Assembly (NCBI RefSeq): GCF_003864255.1
Contig: NZ_QWEZ01000001.1
Coordinates: 1,116,001 to 1,180,000, forward strand
Length of the DNA stretch: 64,000 nt
Source of the DNA: Aestuariirhabdus litorea
GTDB taxonomy: Bacteria; Pseudomonadota; Gammaproteobacteria; Pseudomonadales; Aestuariirhabdaceae
Direction: 5' to 3'
The translations under genes were made by a program, and so were the position numbers. Below the pieces are notes generated by a model. It was given only the letters and a program-made list of their open reading frames with translations, did no database searches and was not told the origin of the DNA. This document shows, in pieces, positions 9,456-16,882 of the stretch (its first letter is position 1; each line of letters begins with the position of its first letter).

Positions 9456-10547
9456 CTATCCGGAGCTCCCCAGTAGCTGGCCTTCACGGTCAAAGGCCCA
9501 GACATCGATGGCGACCTCGCTGCGGCTGATACGCTGGGCCTGGTGGCGAGCATCGGCACAGATGCGGTCGGCGATGGGAAGTGACGCCTGTTGGCAGAGT
9601 TGCAGGGCATGCAGGCTGCTGTTGGCAGCAAGGATCTGCTGGAAGAGACTGTCGGAGCCGCCAATGGCACGGGCGCGGCCGGCAATGCTGGCCAGGTCGA
9701 TGCTGCTGTGGCGGCTGTGCAGGTCGAGGTGCCCCTCGGCCAGTTTACTGAGCTTGCCAAAGCCGCCGGCGATGCTGAGGCGCCGGATCCCGGTTTTGTG
9801 CAGGTGTTTGAGGGCCGCACCCACGAAATCGCCGATCTCCACCAGCGCGATCTCCTCCAGCCCCAGCAGGGTTTTGATGCCGCGCTCGCTGTTGCTGCCG
9901 GTGCACAGGGCGATATGGTGATAACCGTTGCTGGCGGCTACATCCATTCCCTGATGGATACTGGCGATGTAGGCGGAGCAGGAGAAGGGGCGGACGATAC
10001 CGGTGGTGCCCAGGATCGACAGGCCGCCGACAATTCCGAGCCGCGGGTTCATGGTGCGGGTCGCGAGCTGGGCGCCGTTTTCGACACCAATCTCGACCAC
10101 AAAGCCGCCGCTGTAACTCTTTTCCCGGGCCAGCCGCTCCAGGTGCTCGCTGATCATGCGGCGGGGGACCGGGTTGATGGCGGGTTCGCCGGGGGGAATG
10201 GGGAGCCCCGGCAGGGTGACCCTGCCGACCCCTTCGCCCGCCACAAACCGAACGCCGGGGGTGGCGACCAGGGCGACCCGGGAGAAGAGGGTGGCACCGT
10301 GGGTAACATCGGGGTCGTCGCCGGCGTCCTTGATGGTGGCCACTTCGATTCGTCCATCGTCCAGCAGGCGCTGGCGCGTGAGGGGCAAGGCAACCCGCTG
10401 GCCGCGGGGGAGGGTGATCTCAAGTTTGGCTTCGAGGGATTCGCCGAGCAGCAGGCTGGCCGCTGCCAGCGCCGTGACGGTCGCACAGGCACCGGTGGTA
10501 TAGCCGTGGCGAAGCGGTCGTGCCTGTTCGGGGCTCTCTTCCCTCAT
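9456..10547 (-). CDS. cbiD: Cobalt-precorrin-5B C1-methyltransferase
   Basis: CbiD methylates C1 after ring contraction in the oxygen-independent route; pseudomonads also use it in place of CobF. The 363-residue protein begins with the typical RHGYTTGACATVTALAA signature. DAGDDPDVTHGATL and INPVPRRMI are also conserved, as is LGTTGIVRPFSCSAY near residue 180. It is first in its minus-strand block, facing cbiA across a 228-bp divergent region. An ATG at 10547 is the only reasonable start before the signature. Confidence 0.94.
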   Translation of the reverse strand: MREESPEQARPLRHGYTTGACATVTALAAASLLLGESLEAKLEITLPRGQRVALPLTRQRLLDDGRIEVATIKDAGDDPDVTHGATLFSRVALVATPGVRFVAGEGVGRVTLPGLPIPPGEPAINPVPRRMISEHLERLAREKSYSGGFVVEIGVENGAQLATRTMNPRLGIVGGLSILGTTGIVRPFSCSAYIASIHQGMDVAASNGYHHIALCTGSNSERGIKTLLGLEEIALVEIGDFVGAALKHLHKTGIRRLSIAGGFGKLSKLAEGHLDLHSRHSSIDLASIAGRARAIGGSDSLFQQILAANSSLHALQLCQQASLPIADRICADARHQAQRISRSEVAIDVWAFDREGQLLGSSG

Positions 10548-10775
10548 GATCTCCTGATCGACGGCCAGTGGAGGCTGGGACCGTCACACGCTGAATTTTA
10601 ACAGGCAGTTTACAGGCTTTTGGCGCCGGGGAGTTAGCGCTGAAAGTCACCTGTGCCGCCGGGTGGTTGCCGTTACCCCGGGTGACTGTTAAGGTCGTTT
10701 CGTTTTTGCGCCCTGGCATTGAACCCCCGTGTCCCCGGTGCCCACTTCGCCTGCTGTCGCTGACCTGGAACCCTT
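10548..10775. other. Divergent intergenic region between cbiD and cbiA
   Basis: This 228-bp region must hold promoters for both directions. On the minus strand a TAAAAT -10-like hexamer lies upstream of cbiD without a convincing -35. I looked for the cobalamin riboswitch core (the GCCACTG box and GGGAA segment) on both strands and did not find it, so these transcripts do not appear to be controlled the way the cbtB operon is. Confidence 0.5.
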
Positions 10776-12068
10776 ATGTCGCACTCCTGTCCCGCCATCC
10801 TTATTGCCGCCCCTGCCTCCAACCAGGGCAAGACCACGGTGACCGCTGCCCTGGCCCGACTGCACTCCAACCTGGGGCGGCGGGTGCGGGTCTTTAAAGC
10901 CGGCCCCGACTACCTTGACCCCATGATTCATGAGCAGGCCTCGCGAAATCCGGTGGATAGCCTGGACCTGTGGATGGTGGGTCCCGATCGCTGCCGGGAG
11001 TTGCTCTATGAAGCAGCGAAAGTGAGTGACCTTATTATTATCGAGTGCGGCATGGGGCTCTACGACGGGACCCCTTCCAGTGCTGACCTGGCTCGTGAGT
11101 TCGGGGTGCCGGTACTGGCGGTGATCGATGCCCGCTCGATGGCACAAACCTTTGGGGCGCTGGCCTACGGCCTGGCCCATTACCAGCCTAACCTCCCCTT
11201 TGCGGGGGTGTTGGCCAATCGTGTAGGCAGTGCCAACCATAACCAGATGCTGGAGACGAGCCTGCCCGAGGGTATTCGCTATTTTGGCGGTATCCCTCGC
11301 GATGAGCGCATGCAGTTGCCTTCGCGCCACCTGGGGTTGGTGCAGGCCTCGGAGGTGGCCGAGCTGGAGCAGATGCTTGAGCAGGGGGCTGCGGTACTGG
11401 CGGAGGCAGGCATCACCGAGCTCCCCGACCCGGTCTCCTTTGCCCCGCCTAGGGTGACGCTAGAGTTGCCACACACACTAAACGGGGTACGGATCGGCCT
11501 GGCCTGCGATGCCGCCTTTAGTTTTATCTACCCCCGCAACCGGGGTTGCTTGCAAGCGATGGGGGCCGAGCTGGTTGAGTTCTCTCCCCTGGCCGATACG
11601 ACCTTGCCGGAAGTCGATGCACTCTGGCTGCCGGGCGGCTATCCGGAATTGCACCTCGACGCGTTAGCCGCTAACCGGACCATGCTGAACGCAGTTGCAG
11701 ATTTTTGCCGGTCGGGTAAGCCGGTGCTGGCGGAGTGTGGTGGGATGCTCTATCTGACCCGCACCCTCAGCTGCGGTGAGACCACTGCCGCCCTCTGCTC
11801 CGTATTGGAGACCGATGCGCGGTTGGAGAGCCGACTGCAGGGGCTCGGGTTACAGTTCATCGAATGGCCCGAGGGGAGCGTGCGGGGGCATACCTTCCAC
11901 CACTCATCGATGGACGACGCCCCGTTGGCCCGATGGAAGCAGGCGGTGCGCCAGAAAAATGGCCAGCCGGGGGAGTGGTTCTATCAACAGGGGGGGGTAA
12001 GGGCCTCCTACCTGCACCTCTATTTCGAGTCGGCCCCCGCAGCGATCGCCAGCTTTTTCCGCGGCTAG
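10776..12068 (+). CDS. cbiA: Cobyrinate a,c-diamide synthase (CbiA/CobB)
   Basis: This enzyme amidates the a and c side chains of (hydrogeno)cobyrinate using glutamine and ATP; it is called cobB in Pseudomonas nomenclature. The 430-residue protein has the N-terminal dethiobiotin-synthetase-like ATPase (IAAPASNQGKTTVTAAL and RVFKAGPDYLDPMIH). The C-terminal class I glutamine amidotransferase domain has VLAECGGMLYL around the nucleophile Cys and GHTFHHSSM near the C-terminus. It is the only cobalamin gene of the locus on the plus strand. It converges on cobO across a 34-bp gap that holds a weak CCCCT/AGGGG hairpin. Confidence 0.93.
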   Translation: MSHSCPAILIAAPASNQGKTTVTAALARLHSNLGRRVRVFKAGPDYLDPMIHEQASRNPVDSLDLWMVGPDRCRELLYEAAKVSDLIIIECGMGLYDGTPSSADLAREFGVPVLAVIDARSMAQTFGALAYGLAHYQPNLPFAGVLANRVGSANHNQMLETSLPEGIRYFGGIPRDERMQLPSRHLGLVQASEVAELEQMLEQGAAVLAEAGITELPDPVSFAPPRVTLELPHTLNGVRIGLACDAAFSFIYPRNRGCLQAMGAELVEFSPLADTTLPEVDALWLPGGYPELHLDALAANRTMLNAVADFCRSGKPVLAECGGMLYLTRTLSCGETTAALCSVLETDARLESRLQGLGLQFIEWPEGSVRGHTFHHSSMDDAPLARWKQAVRQKNGQPGEWFYQQGGVRASYLHLYFESAPAAIASFFRG

Positions 12069-12102
12069 CGGGGACTCTTGCCTGCCCCTGAGCCCTTAGG
12101 GG

Positions 12103-12705
12103 TTACCATTCAATTCCGGGCTGCGCTTTGACCCCGGCGCGAAACGCATGCTTTTCATCCTGAACCACGCTGATGGTGTCAGCGATCTCGGCAATCTCCC
12201 GCGCCAGGGTACGACCGGTGATGATCACGTTCATGTGGGGCGGGCGCTTCTGGAGAGAGGCCACCACGCGATTGACGTCGAGGTATTTGTACTTGAAGAG
12301 ATAGGTGATCTCGTCGAACACCAGTAGCTGGTAGCTGGGGTCCTGCAACATACGGTCGGCGATCGCCCAGGCCTTCTCCGCCGCTTCTATATCCTGCGCC
12401 CGGTTCTGGGTCTCCCAGGTAAATCCGGTTCCCATAACATGAAAATCAACACCGGGGTGCTGGCCAAAGAAGAGCTGCTCACCGGTTTCGATGCGACCCT
12501 TGATGAACTGCACCACCCCGCATTTCTGGCGGTGACCCAGGGCGCGGGCCATGGTGCCGAAGGCGGAGCTGCTTTTGCCTTTACCGTTGCCCTTGAGGGC
12601 GATCAGTACCCCGCGCTCCTCCTGGGCCTGATCGATACGGGCGTCGACCACCTCTTTGAGACGGGCCATTTTTCGCTGGTGTTTCTGTTCAATCTCGTCG
12701 CTCAT
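12103..12705 (-). CDS. cobO: Cob(I)yrinate a,c-diamide adenosyltransferase (CobA/CobO/BtuR family)
   Basis: CobO transfers the 5'-deoxyadenosyl group from ATP to cob(I)alamin or corrinoid precursors. The P-loop ALKGNGKGKSSSAFGTMARA near residue 37 and LLVFDEITYLFKYKYLD near residue 130 are diagnostic. I use the ATG at 12705 (MSDEIEQKHQRK, 200 residues). It overlaps the VWA gene stop in an ATGA arrangement; an ATG four codons further upstream also exists. It is the last gene of the riboswitch-led operon, so its expression should follow cobalamin levels. Confidence 0.94.
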   Translation of the reverse strand: MSDEIEQKHQRKMARLKEVVDARIDQAQEERGVLIALKGNGKGKSSSAFGTMARALGHRQKCGVVQFIKGRIETGEQLFFGQHPGVDFHVMGTGFTWETQNRAQDIEAAEKAWAIADRMLQDPSYQLLVFDEITYLFKYKYLDVNRVVASLQKRPPHMNVIITGRTLAREIAEIADTISVVQDEKHAFRAGVKAQPGIEW

Positions 12706-13358
12706 CGGTCGCTCCAATAGGTGAGTTGTTCAAGGGGCAGGTGGCGAGCCCCCAGTTGTTGTGCGAGCAGGGGGCCACGGTTCAGTCGTACCGGACCCAT
12801 CTCGGTGTCGATCAGGGTGGCGCTCACCCCGGAGGGGAGGCCGGCGAGGCTGTCCTGGCTGCGGCAATCCGAGACCAGGAACAGCTGCTGGATCTCCCGC
12901 GGATGACGGCGGGCTTCGCGCTCCAGCAGCTCAACGCCCTGCTGCAGGGCCTCGCGCAGCGGCGTGCCTCCCCCGGCCTGGAGTCGCTGCAGCAGCGAGT
13001 GGATCCGTTTGGGGGCGCGTCCCGGTGGTAGCAGCAGCTGAACCTGTTGGTTGCCGAACTGGATCAGGGCCACGCGCTGGCGCTGTTGGTAGCTGGCGTC
13101 GATCAACCCCTGCACGACCCCGAGGGCCTGCTGCAGGTTTTGCTGTTGCAGGGTAGAGCCCGAACTGTCCAAAAGGATCAGGTTAAGGGTGGAGCGGCGT
13201 TCACGCTTTGCCCTTCGCACCAGTTGCTGCAGGGGACGTCGGGCGCGGTTGTCGGGATGGGTAAGGGAGGCCGGCCAGTGGATGCTGCTTCCCTGAAAAG
13301 TTGTCCCTCTGGCCTGGCCGAGCCCGTTGAGCGCTGCCCTTGAGTGAGGCTGGGTCAT
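12702..13358 (-). CDS. VWA-domain (ChlD C-terminal-like) chelatase component
   Basis: This 218-residue frame is a von Willebrand factor A domain with a MIDAS motif in LNLILLDSSGSTLQQQNLQ and the downstream LFLVSDCRSQDSL. It matches the C-terminal third of magnesium/cobalt chelatase subunit ChlD. As a separate gene it would start at the ATG at 13358 (MTQPHSRAAL). The frame, however, is open upstream through the end of chlI (to 13475) and crosses the A10 run, so it may be expressed mainly as the C-terminal part of a frameshifted ChlI-VWA protein of 577 residues. It is coupled to cobO by ATGA. Its partner would be CobN. Confidence 0.85.
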   Translation of the reverse strand: MTQPHSRAALNGLGQARGTTFQGSSIHWPASLTHPDNRARRPLQQLVRRAKRERRSTLNLILLDSSGSTLQQQNLQQALGVVQGLIDASYQQRQRVALIQFGNQQVQLLLPPGRAPKRIHSLLQRLQAGGGTPLREALQQGVELLEREARRHPREIQQLFLVSDCRSQDSLAGLPSGVSATLIDTEMGPVRLNRGPLLAQQLGARHLPLEQLTYWSDR

Positions 13359-13393
13359 GCCCCGAGACTCAGCGGTTACAGGGCTCTTTGGCG

Positions 13394-14434
13394 TCAGGGC
13401 TTTTTTTTTTCGGCCACCGGGTCGAGGCGGCGGCGGTAACCCGGGTGCACGGAGCTGGGCGGCATCTGCCCCCATTGGCCGCCGCTGGCGTCTTGTTCCA
13501 CCGGCAGTCCACTACCCCGGGAGGGGGCGTCCACTGAGTCGGGCTCGTCACCCTGCGGAGGCGGGGTGGTGGGCGCGTGCTGAGGTTGCGGATCACTCCG
13601 GTGAGCCAGCACCAGCGGCTGAACCCGATCCAGGTGCTCGTTAGTTACCCGGGGCTCGCCTTGCCAGGCAGCGCAGGCGCGAGCGGCACGGTAAAAGGTG
13701 ATGTCGGCCCGCAGTCCATCCACCGCCGCCTCGGCGCAGCGGCGAGCGATGTCGGCCTGCATCGCATCGGGAACCTCGATGCTGGCAAGCGCCGCCCGAC
13801 CGCGCGCAATCTCTGCGGTGAGGGCCTGTTGCTGTTGATGGTAGCGGGCGCAGAAGCCGGCAGGGTCGTCATCGAAGGCGATCCGCTGGCGTACGATGGC
13901 GACCCGGGTATCGGCATCGTAGCGGGCGTTGAGCTGGACACAGAGCCCAAAGCGGTCAAGCAGCTGTGGGCGCAATTCGCCTTCGTCGGGGTTCATGGTG
14001 CCGATCAGGGTAAAGCGGGCGCTGTGCTGGTGGGAGATACCGTCTCGTTCCACATGGTTTATACCGGAGGCAGCGGCATCCAGCAGCAGGTCGACCAGGG
14101 GGTCCGGCAGCAGGTTGACCTCGTCTACATAGAGCACTCCGCCATCGGCCTTGCCCAGCAGCCCCGGCTGGAAGCTGACCCGGTTCTCATTGAGGACCTG
14201 CTCGAGATTAAGGCTTCCCACCAACTGCTCCTCGGTGGCGCCCAAAGGCAGGTTGACGAAGTGCTCGTCATTGCCAAGCAGGTCAGCCAGCCCCCTTGCC
14301 AGGGTGCTTTTGGCGCTCCCGCGGGGGCCCGAAATCAACACCCCGCCGATGCGGGGGTCGAGGGCACAGAGCAGAAGCGCCTGTTTGAGGGGCTCCTGGC
14401 CAACAATAGCGCTGAAGGGGAAACGGTACGTCAT
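13394..14434 (-). CDS. chlI: ChlI-like AAA ATPase of cobaltochelatase (N-terminal part of ChlD)
   Basis: This is a 346-residue AAA+ ATPase of the magnesium-chelatase I family. MTYRFPFSAIVGQEPLKQAL starts the protein, the Walker A is ISGPRGSAKSTLARGL near residue 37 and Walker B is VLYVDEVNLLPD near residue 101; TLIGTMNPDEGELRPQLLDR follows. After about residue 285 comes a Pro/Gln/Asp-rich linker of the kind that joins AAA and VWA domains in ChlD; stand-alone ChlI lacks it. The frame ends in EKKKP right after an A10 run. The start at 14434 overlaps the cbtA stop (ATGA). The frame remains open for about 186 codons upstream but that part is a shadow of cbtA. Confidence 0.9.
   Translation of the reverse strand: MTYRFPFSAIVGQEPLKQALLLCALDPRIGGVLISGPRGSAKSTLARGLADLLGNDEHFVNLPLGATEEQLVGSLNLEQVLNENRVSFQPGLLGKADGGVLYVDEVNLLPDPLVDLLLDAAASGINHVERDGISHQHSARFTLIGTMNPDEGELRPQLLDRFGLCVQLNARYDADTRVAIVRQRIAFDDDPAGFCARYHQQQQALTAEIARGRAALASIEVPDAMQADIARRCAEAAVDGLRADITFYRAARACAAWQGEPRVTNEHLDRVQPLVLAHRSDPQPQHAPTTPPPQGDEPDSVDAPSRGSGLPVEQDASGGQWGQMPPSSVHPGYRRRLDPVAEKKKP
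13400..13411 (-). other. Candidate programmed -1 frameshift / slippage site (A10-G) in chlI-chlD
   Basis: On the coding strand the end of chlI reads GAA AAA AAA AAG CCC TGA. Within it is A AAA AAG in the zero frame, the heptamer used in E. coli dnaX. A -1 slip, or one extra A added by polymerase slippage, continues GCC CTG ACG CCA into the VWA frame. It gives ...AEKKKALTPKSPV and then the VWA ATG region in frame. Zero-frame product: 346 residues (AAA domain plus Pro/acidic linker). Shifted product: 345 + 232 = 577 residues, the AAA-linker-VWA layout of ChlD. I see no strong Shine-Dalgarno-like stimulator upstream; a GCCCT/GGGGC pairing downstream is possible. Confidence 0.7.
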
Positions 14435-15195
14435 GCCGGCGCTGGTCCTTCCGCCGACAGGGGGGCGCGTGCTACCAGCCAGCAGCAGGCGGCACCCAGG
14501 GCCAGCCAGTAAAGAGCATTGGTGATGCCGGTGGCCCAGATGAACTGGGTATGCAAGCTGTGAAGCGCCGCCAGGGCGGTGGGGTCGGGGTGCGTAAAAT
14601 GGGGTCCCATTACCTGAGGAGCTCCCACCAGGTGCGGCAGGAACAGGGGGATGAGCGCGAGGAATTTCCACTTCAGGGGGCCCAGAACGATCTGGACCAG
14701 GGCCACGGCGGTTGAGCTGGTGCAGAGCAACCACCACAGCTGGCGAGCCTCCAGGTCGGCGGCCACCATGCCCGGTAGTTCGGGGGGCAGGCCAAGGGAG
14801 GGAGCGGCAAAAAAGATCAGAAATCCGGCGGTTCCCCAGGCCAGGCCACCAGGCAAACCGGGCTGCGGCCAGCGCCCCGCCAGTTGACCGGCGCGGATCG
14901 CAGCGATCAGGATCAGGGCAAAGCCAAAGGCGGCAAGGCTGTTTGAAAGCAAGGTGAAAAAGTGTCGTTCCAGCCCATCCTGCGGAGCCCACTCATCAAC
15001 CTGGTGATGCCCGGGGGCGGCTTCACTGTGGCTGTGGTCGCTGGTCGCTGCGTGGCTAGTGGTCCCGGCAAGCTCATACTGCTCCGCCTGCAGGATCAGA
15101 GGCGTTACCCCCAACTGCTGGAGCAGGGTCAACAACAGCCCGGCAAACAGGGCCGCGGCCAGTGCCTGATAAACAGTCTGGCGAAAAAGTTTCAT
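14431..15195 (-). CDS. cbtA: CbtA-family cobalt transporter subunit
   Basis: This is a 254-residue integral membrane protein of the CbtA family, predicted cobalt importers typically found under cobalamin riboswitches. Hydrophobic segments include ALAAALFAGLLLTLLQQLGV near the N-terminus, AAFGFALILIAAIRAG near residue 90 and four more. A His-rich loop (HAATSDHSHSEAAPGHHQVD, about residues 47-66) lies outside the membrane segments and could bind cobalt. It starts 11 bp after cbtB and is coupled to chlI by ATGA. The combination links cobalt uptake directly to the chelatase that uses it. Confidence 0.88.
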   Translation of the reverse strand: MKLFRQTVYQALAAALFAGLLLTLLQQLGVTPLILQAEQYELAGTTSHAATSDHSHSEAAPGHHQVDEWAPQDGLERHFFTLLSNSLAAFGFALILIAAIRAGQLAGRWPQPGLPGGLAWGTAGFLIFFAAPSLGLPPELPGMVAADLEARQLWWLLCTSSTAVALVQIVLGPLKWKFLALIPLFLPHLVGAPQVMGPHFTHPDPTALAALHSLHTQFIWATGITNALYWLALGAACCWLVARAPLSAEGPAPA

Positions 15196-15206
15196 GGGTT
15201 AGCCCC

Positions 15207-15398
15207 TTAGTGGCAGGGGAAAACGTGGGAGTGTCGGCTATCGTGGGCAGCGTTGTGGGCAACGGCCGTCGGCAGGAACCCGGCCGCATAGATCACCACC
15301 GAACCGAGCAGCAGGGCCGCCAACAGGGGGCGAAGAGCCTGGCTTTTCGCGCGCGCACGGGAGGATTCGATGGGGGAGGATTCGGTGGTTGTATGCAT
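15207..15398 (-). CDS. cbtB: CbtB-family cobalt transporter subunit
   Basis: This small membrane protein has one transmembrane helix (LRPLLAALLLGSVVIYAAGF) and a His-rich C-terminus (HNAAHDSRHSHVFPCH), the layout of CbtB. The ATG at 15398 gives 63 residues and has GGAG about 7 bp upstream. The longer frame to 15533 runs into the riboswitch and is not a real start. It is the first gene behind the cobalamin riboswitch, with about 55 bp between the aptamer and the start codon. Confidence 0.9.
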   Translation of the reverse strand: MHTTTESSPIESSRARAKSQALRPLLAALLLGSVVIYAAGFLPTAVAHNAAHDSRHSHVFPCH

Positions 15399-15454
15399 AG
15401 TGGACTCCGTGCTTGCACCCGAGCAGTTCAGTAGGAATAAGAGTAGCGTACTTT

Positions 15455-15645
15455 CGCAGGCCGGTATCCGGGCTTGCGAGCGCCTCGTACAGCGATCTGC
15501 GCTGTAGGTCGGGCAGTTTCCGCCTTCCCGCACAAGGCAGTGGCGTTTTGGAAACCGTTGCGCTCGATTACCGTTGCGGGGACAGCCCAGGCCTCGTTCT
15601 GCGAACGCCCTGGTTCCCGTTTAACCTGTGACGGCACCTGCAAGG
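15455..15645 (-). promoter_or_regulatory. Cobalamin (B12) riboswitch
   Basis: Read on the minus strand, the region contains all the conserved blocks of the AdoCbl aptamer in the right order: AGGTGCC, AAACGGGAA, CTGTCCCCGCAACGGTAAT, GCCACTG, GGGAAGGC and AGCCCGGATACC. The flanking GCAGG and CCTGC can form the closing P1 helix. It lies about 55 nt upstream of the cbtB start. High cobalamin should therefore shut down cbtB-cbtA-chlI/VWA-cobO, probably at translation, because I see no clear terminator hairpin plus T-run after the aptamer. Confidence 0.95.
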
Positions 15646-15740
15646 CGCTACGGTACTCCAGTCGGGCCCTTTTTTGAAGGGGCGGGCCGCCTGATATTGA
15701 GAATTATTCATGGCCTGGTGAACGCTACGGAGCGTGAGTT

Positions 15741-16724
15741 TCAGAGCGAGAACAGCTTACTGCGGACGCTGCGCCGGAAATCACTGGGGGTGACCCGCTC
15801 CTGGCGCTTAAAGCTGCGGGCAAAGTAGGCATCGTCGTTGAAGCCGCAGGCCGCAGCGATCGCGTTGATATCCAGGTCTGAGTGGCGCAACAGCTCTTTG
15901 GCGGCCTCGATCCGCAGGCGCAGTAGGTACTGGCGGGGGCTGAGCCCGGTGGCCGCACGAAAGCGGCGGTTGAAGGTGCGCAGGCTCATGTCAGCCTGGG
16001 CGGCCATCTGCTCGCTGTTGATTTCACGGGCATGGTTATCCTGAAGCCACTGCTGCACTCGAATGATGGCTTCGTCGGGATGATTGCGGGCATCGCTGAG
16101 GGAGTAGTAGATCTGGTCGTAGGACTTGCGGATCTCACGGGAAAACTGCTGTTCAACCCGGGAGGCGATGTCGCGATCGTAGAACTGCTCGATGATGTGC
16201 ACCATCAGGTCCGCCACAGAGTTGACGCTGCCGGCGCAATAGAGCCCCTCGGCCTCGGTGATGAAATGGTCTCGCTGCAGGTGGACCCTGGGGTAGCGTT
16301 CGCTGAAACGGTCAAAGTAGTACCAGTGGGTGGTGGCAGGGCGACCGTCGAGCAGGCCGCTTTCCGCCAGCAGGCAGACCCCGGTACCGGCGGCGCAGAG
16401 CACCGCTCCCCCACGATGTTGGCGCGCCAGCCACTTCACCAGCGGGGAGCAGTGACGGAGTACTGGGACCGGGTTGCGCCACAGGGCGGGCACCAGCACC
16501 AGGTCACTGGTTTGCACCTGGTCGATGGTTGTGTCGGGCAGGATACGCAGGCCCCCGGCCATCAGGATGCTCTCTGGTCCCATCGCGGCCACCTGGATCT
16601 GCAGGGGGGAGTGGGGTGTGTGGCTGAGGTGGCGATAGCTGTCGGCGGCGTGCAGCATCTCCATCGGCAGGGAAACGCTGGTGCCCAGCATCTGGGGTAC
16701 GGCAATGACGGTCACCTGTGGCAT
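15741..16724 (-). CDS. GlxA-family AraC-type transcriptional regulator
   Basis: This is a 327-residue regulator with an N-terminal DJ-1/PfpI (class I amidotransferase-like) domain, residues about 1-190, and a C-terminal AraC helix-turn-helix domain. The second HTH reads DINAIAAACGFNDDAYFARS and QMAAQADMSLRTFNRRFRAA is the first HTH helix pair; the family signature GLSPRQYLLRLRIEAAKELL lies between them. GAVLCAAGTGVCLLAESGLL is the PfpI nucleophile-elbow region. It is transcribed away from fabY across a 158-bp region. The effector and targets are not evident. Confidence 0.88.
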   Translation of the reverse strand: MPQVTVIAVPQMLGTSVSLPMEMLHAADSYRHLSHTPHSPLQIQVAAMGPESILMAGGLRILPDTTIDQVQTSDLVLVPALWRNPVPVLRHCSPLVKWLARQHRGGAVLCAAGTGVCLLAESGLLDGRPATTHWYYFDRFSERYPRVHLQRDHFITEAEGLYCAGSVNSVADLMVHIIEQFYDRDIASRVEQQFSREIRKSYDQIYYSLSDARNHPDEAIIRVQQWLQDNHAREINSEQMAAQADMSLRTFNRRFRAATGLSPRQYLLRLRIEAAKELLRHSDLDINAIAAACGFNDDAYFARSFKRQERVTPSDFRRSVRSKLFSL

Positions 16725-16882
16725 GGGTCTCAGTCGCGCACTTATTCGGAAGGAGTTGGCCTACTAATACTATAAAATGGCCGAATGGTCCAATCGTTGT
16801 GGGTGGCGCAGAATTAAACTAGATAGCCTATAGACACGCATCCAGCGCCGCCCCCGAGTGGCGACACACGAAGGAGAGTCCC

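Noticed and set aside
10548-10775. Possible second cobalamin riboswitch between cbiD and cbiA
   Set aside because: A CCACTGG-like string is present near cbiD, but the GGGAA and CCGCAACGG blocks and their order are missing on both strands.
13359-13475. N-terminal extension of the VWA gene as an independent start
   Set aside because: The extension is in the alternative frame of the chlI 3' end; it makes sense only as the product of a frameshift, not as a separate start.
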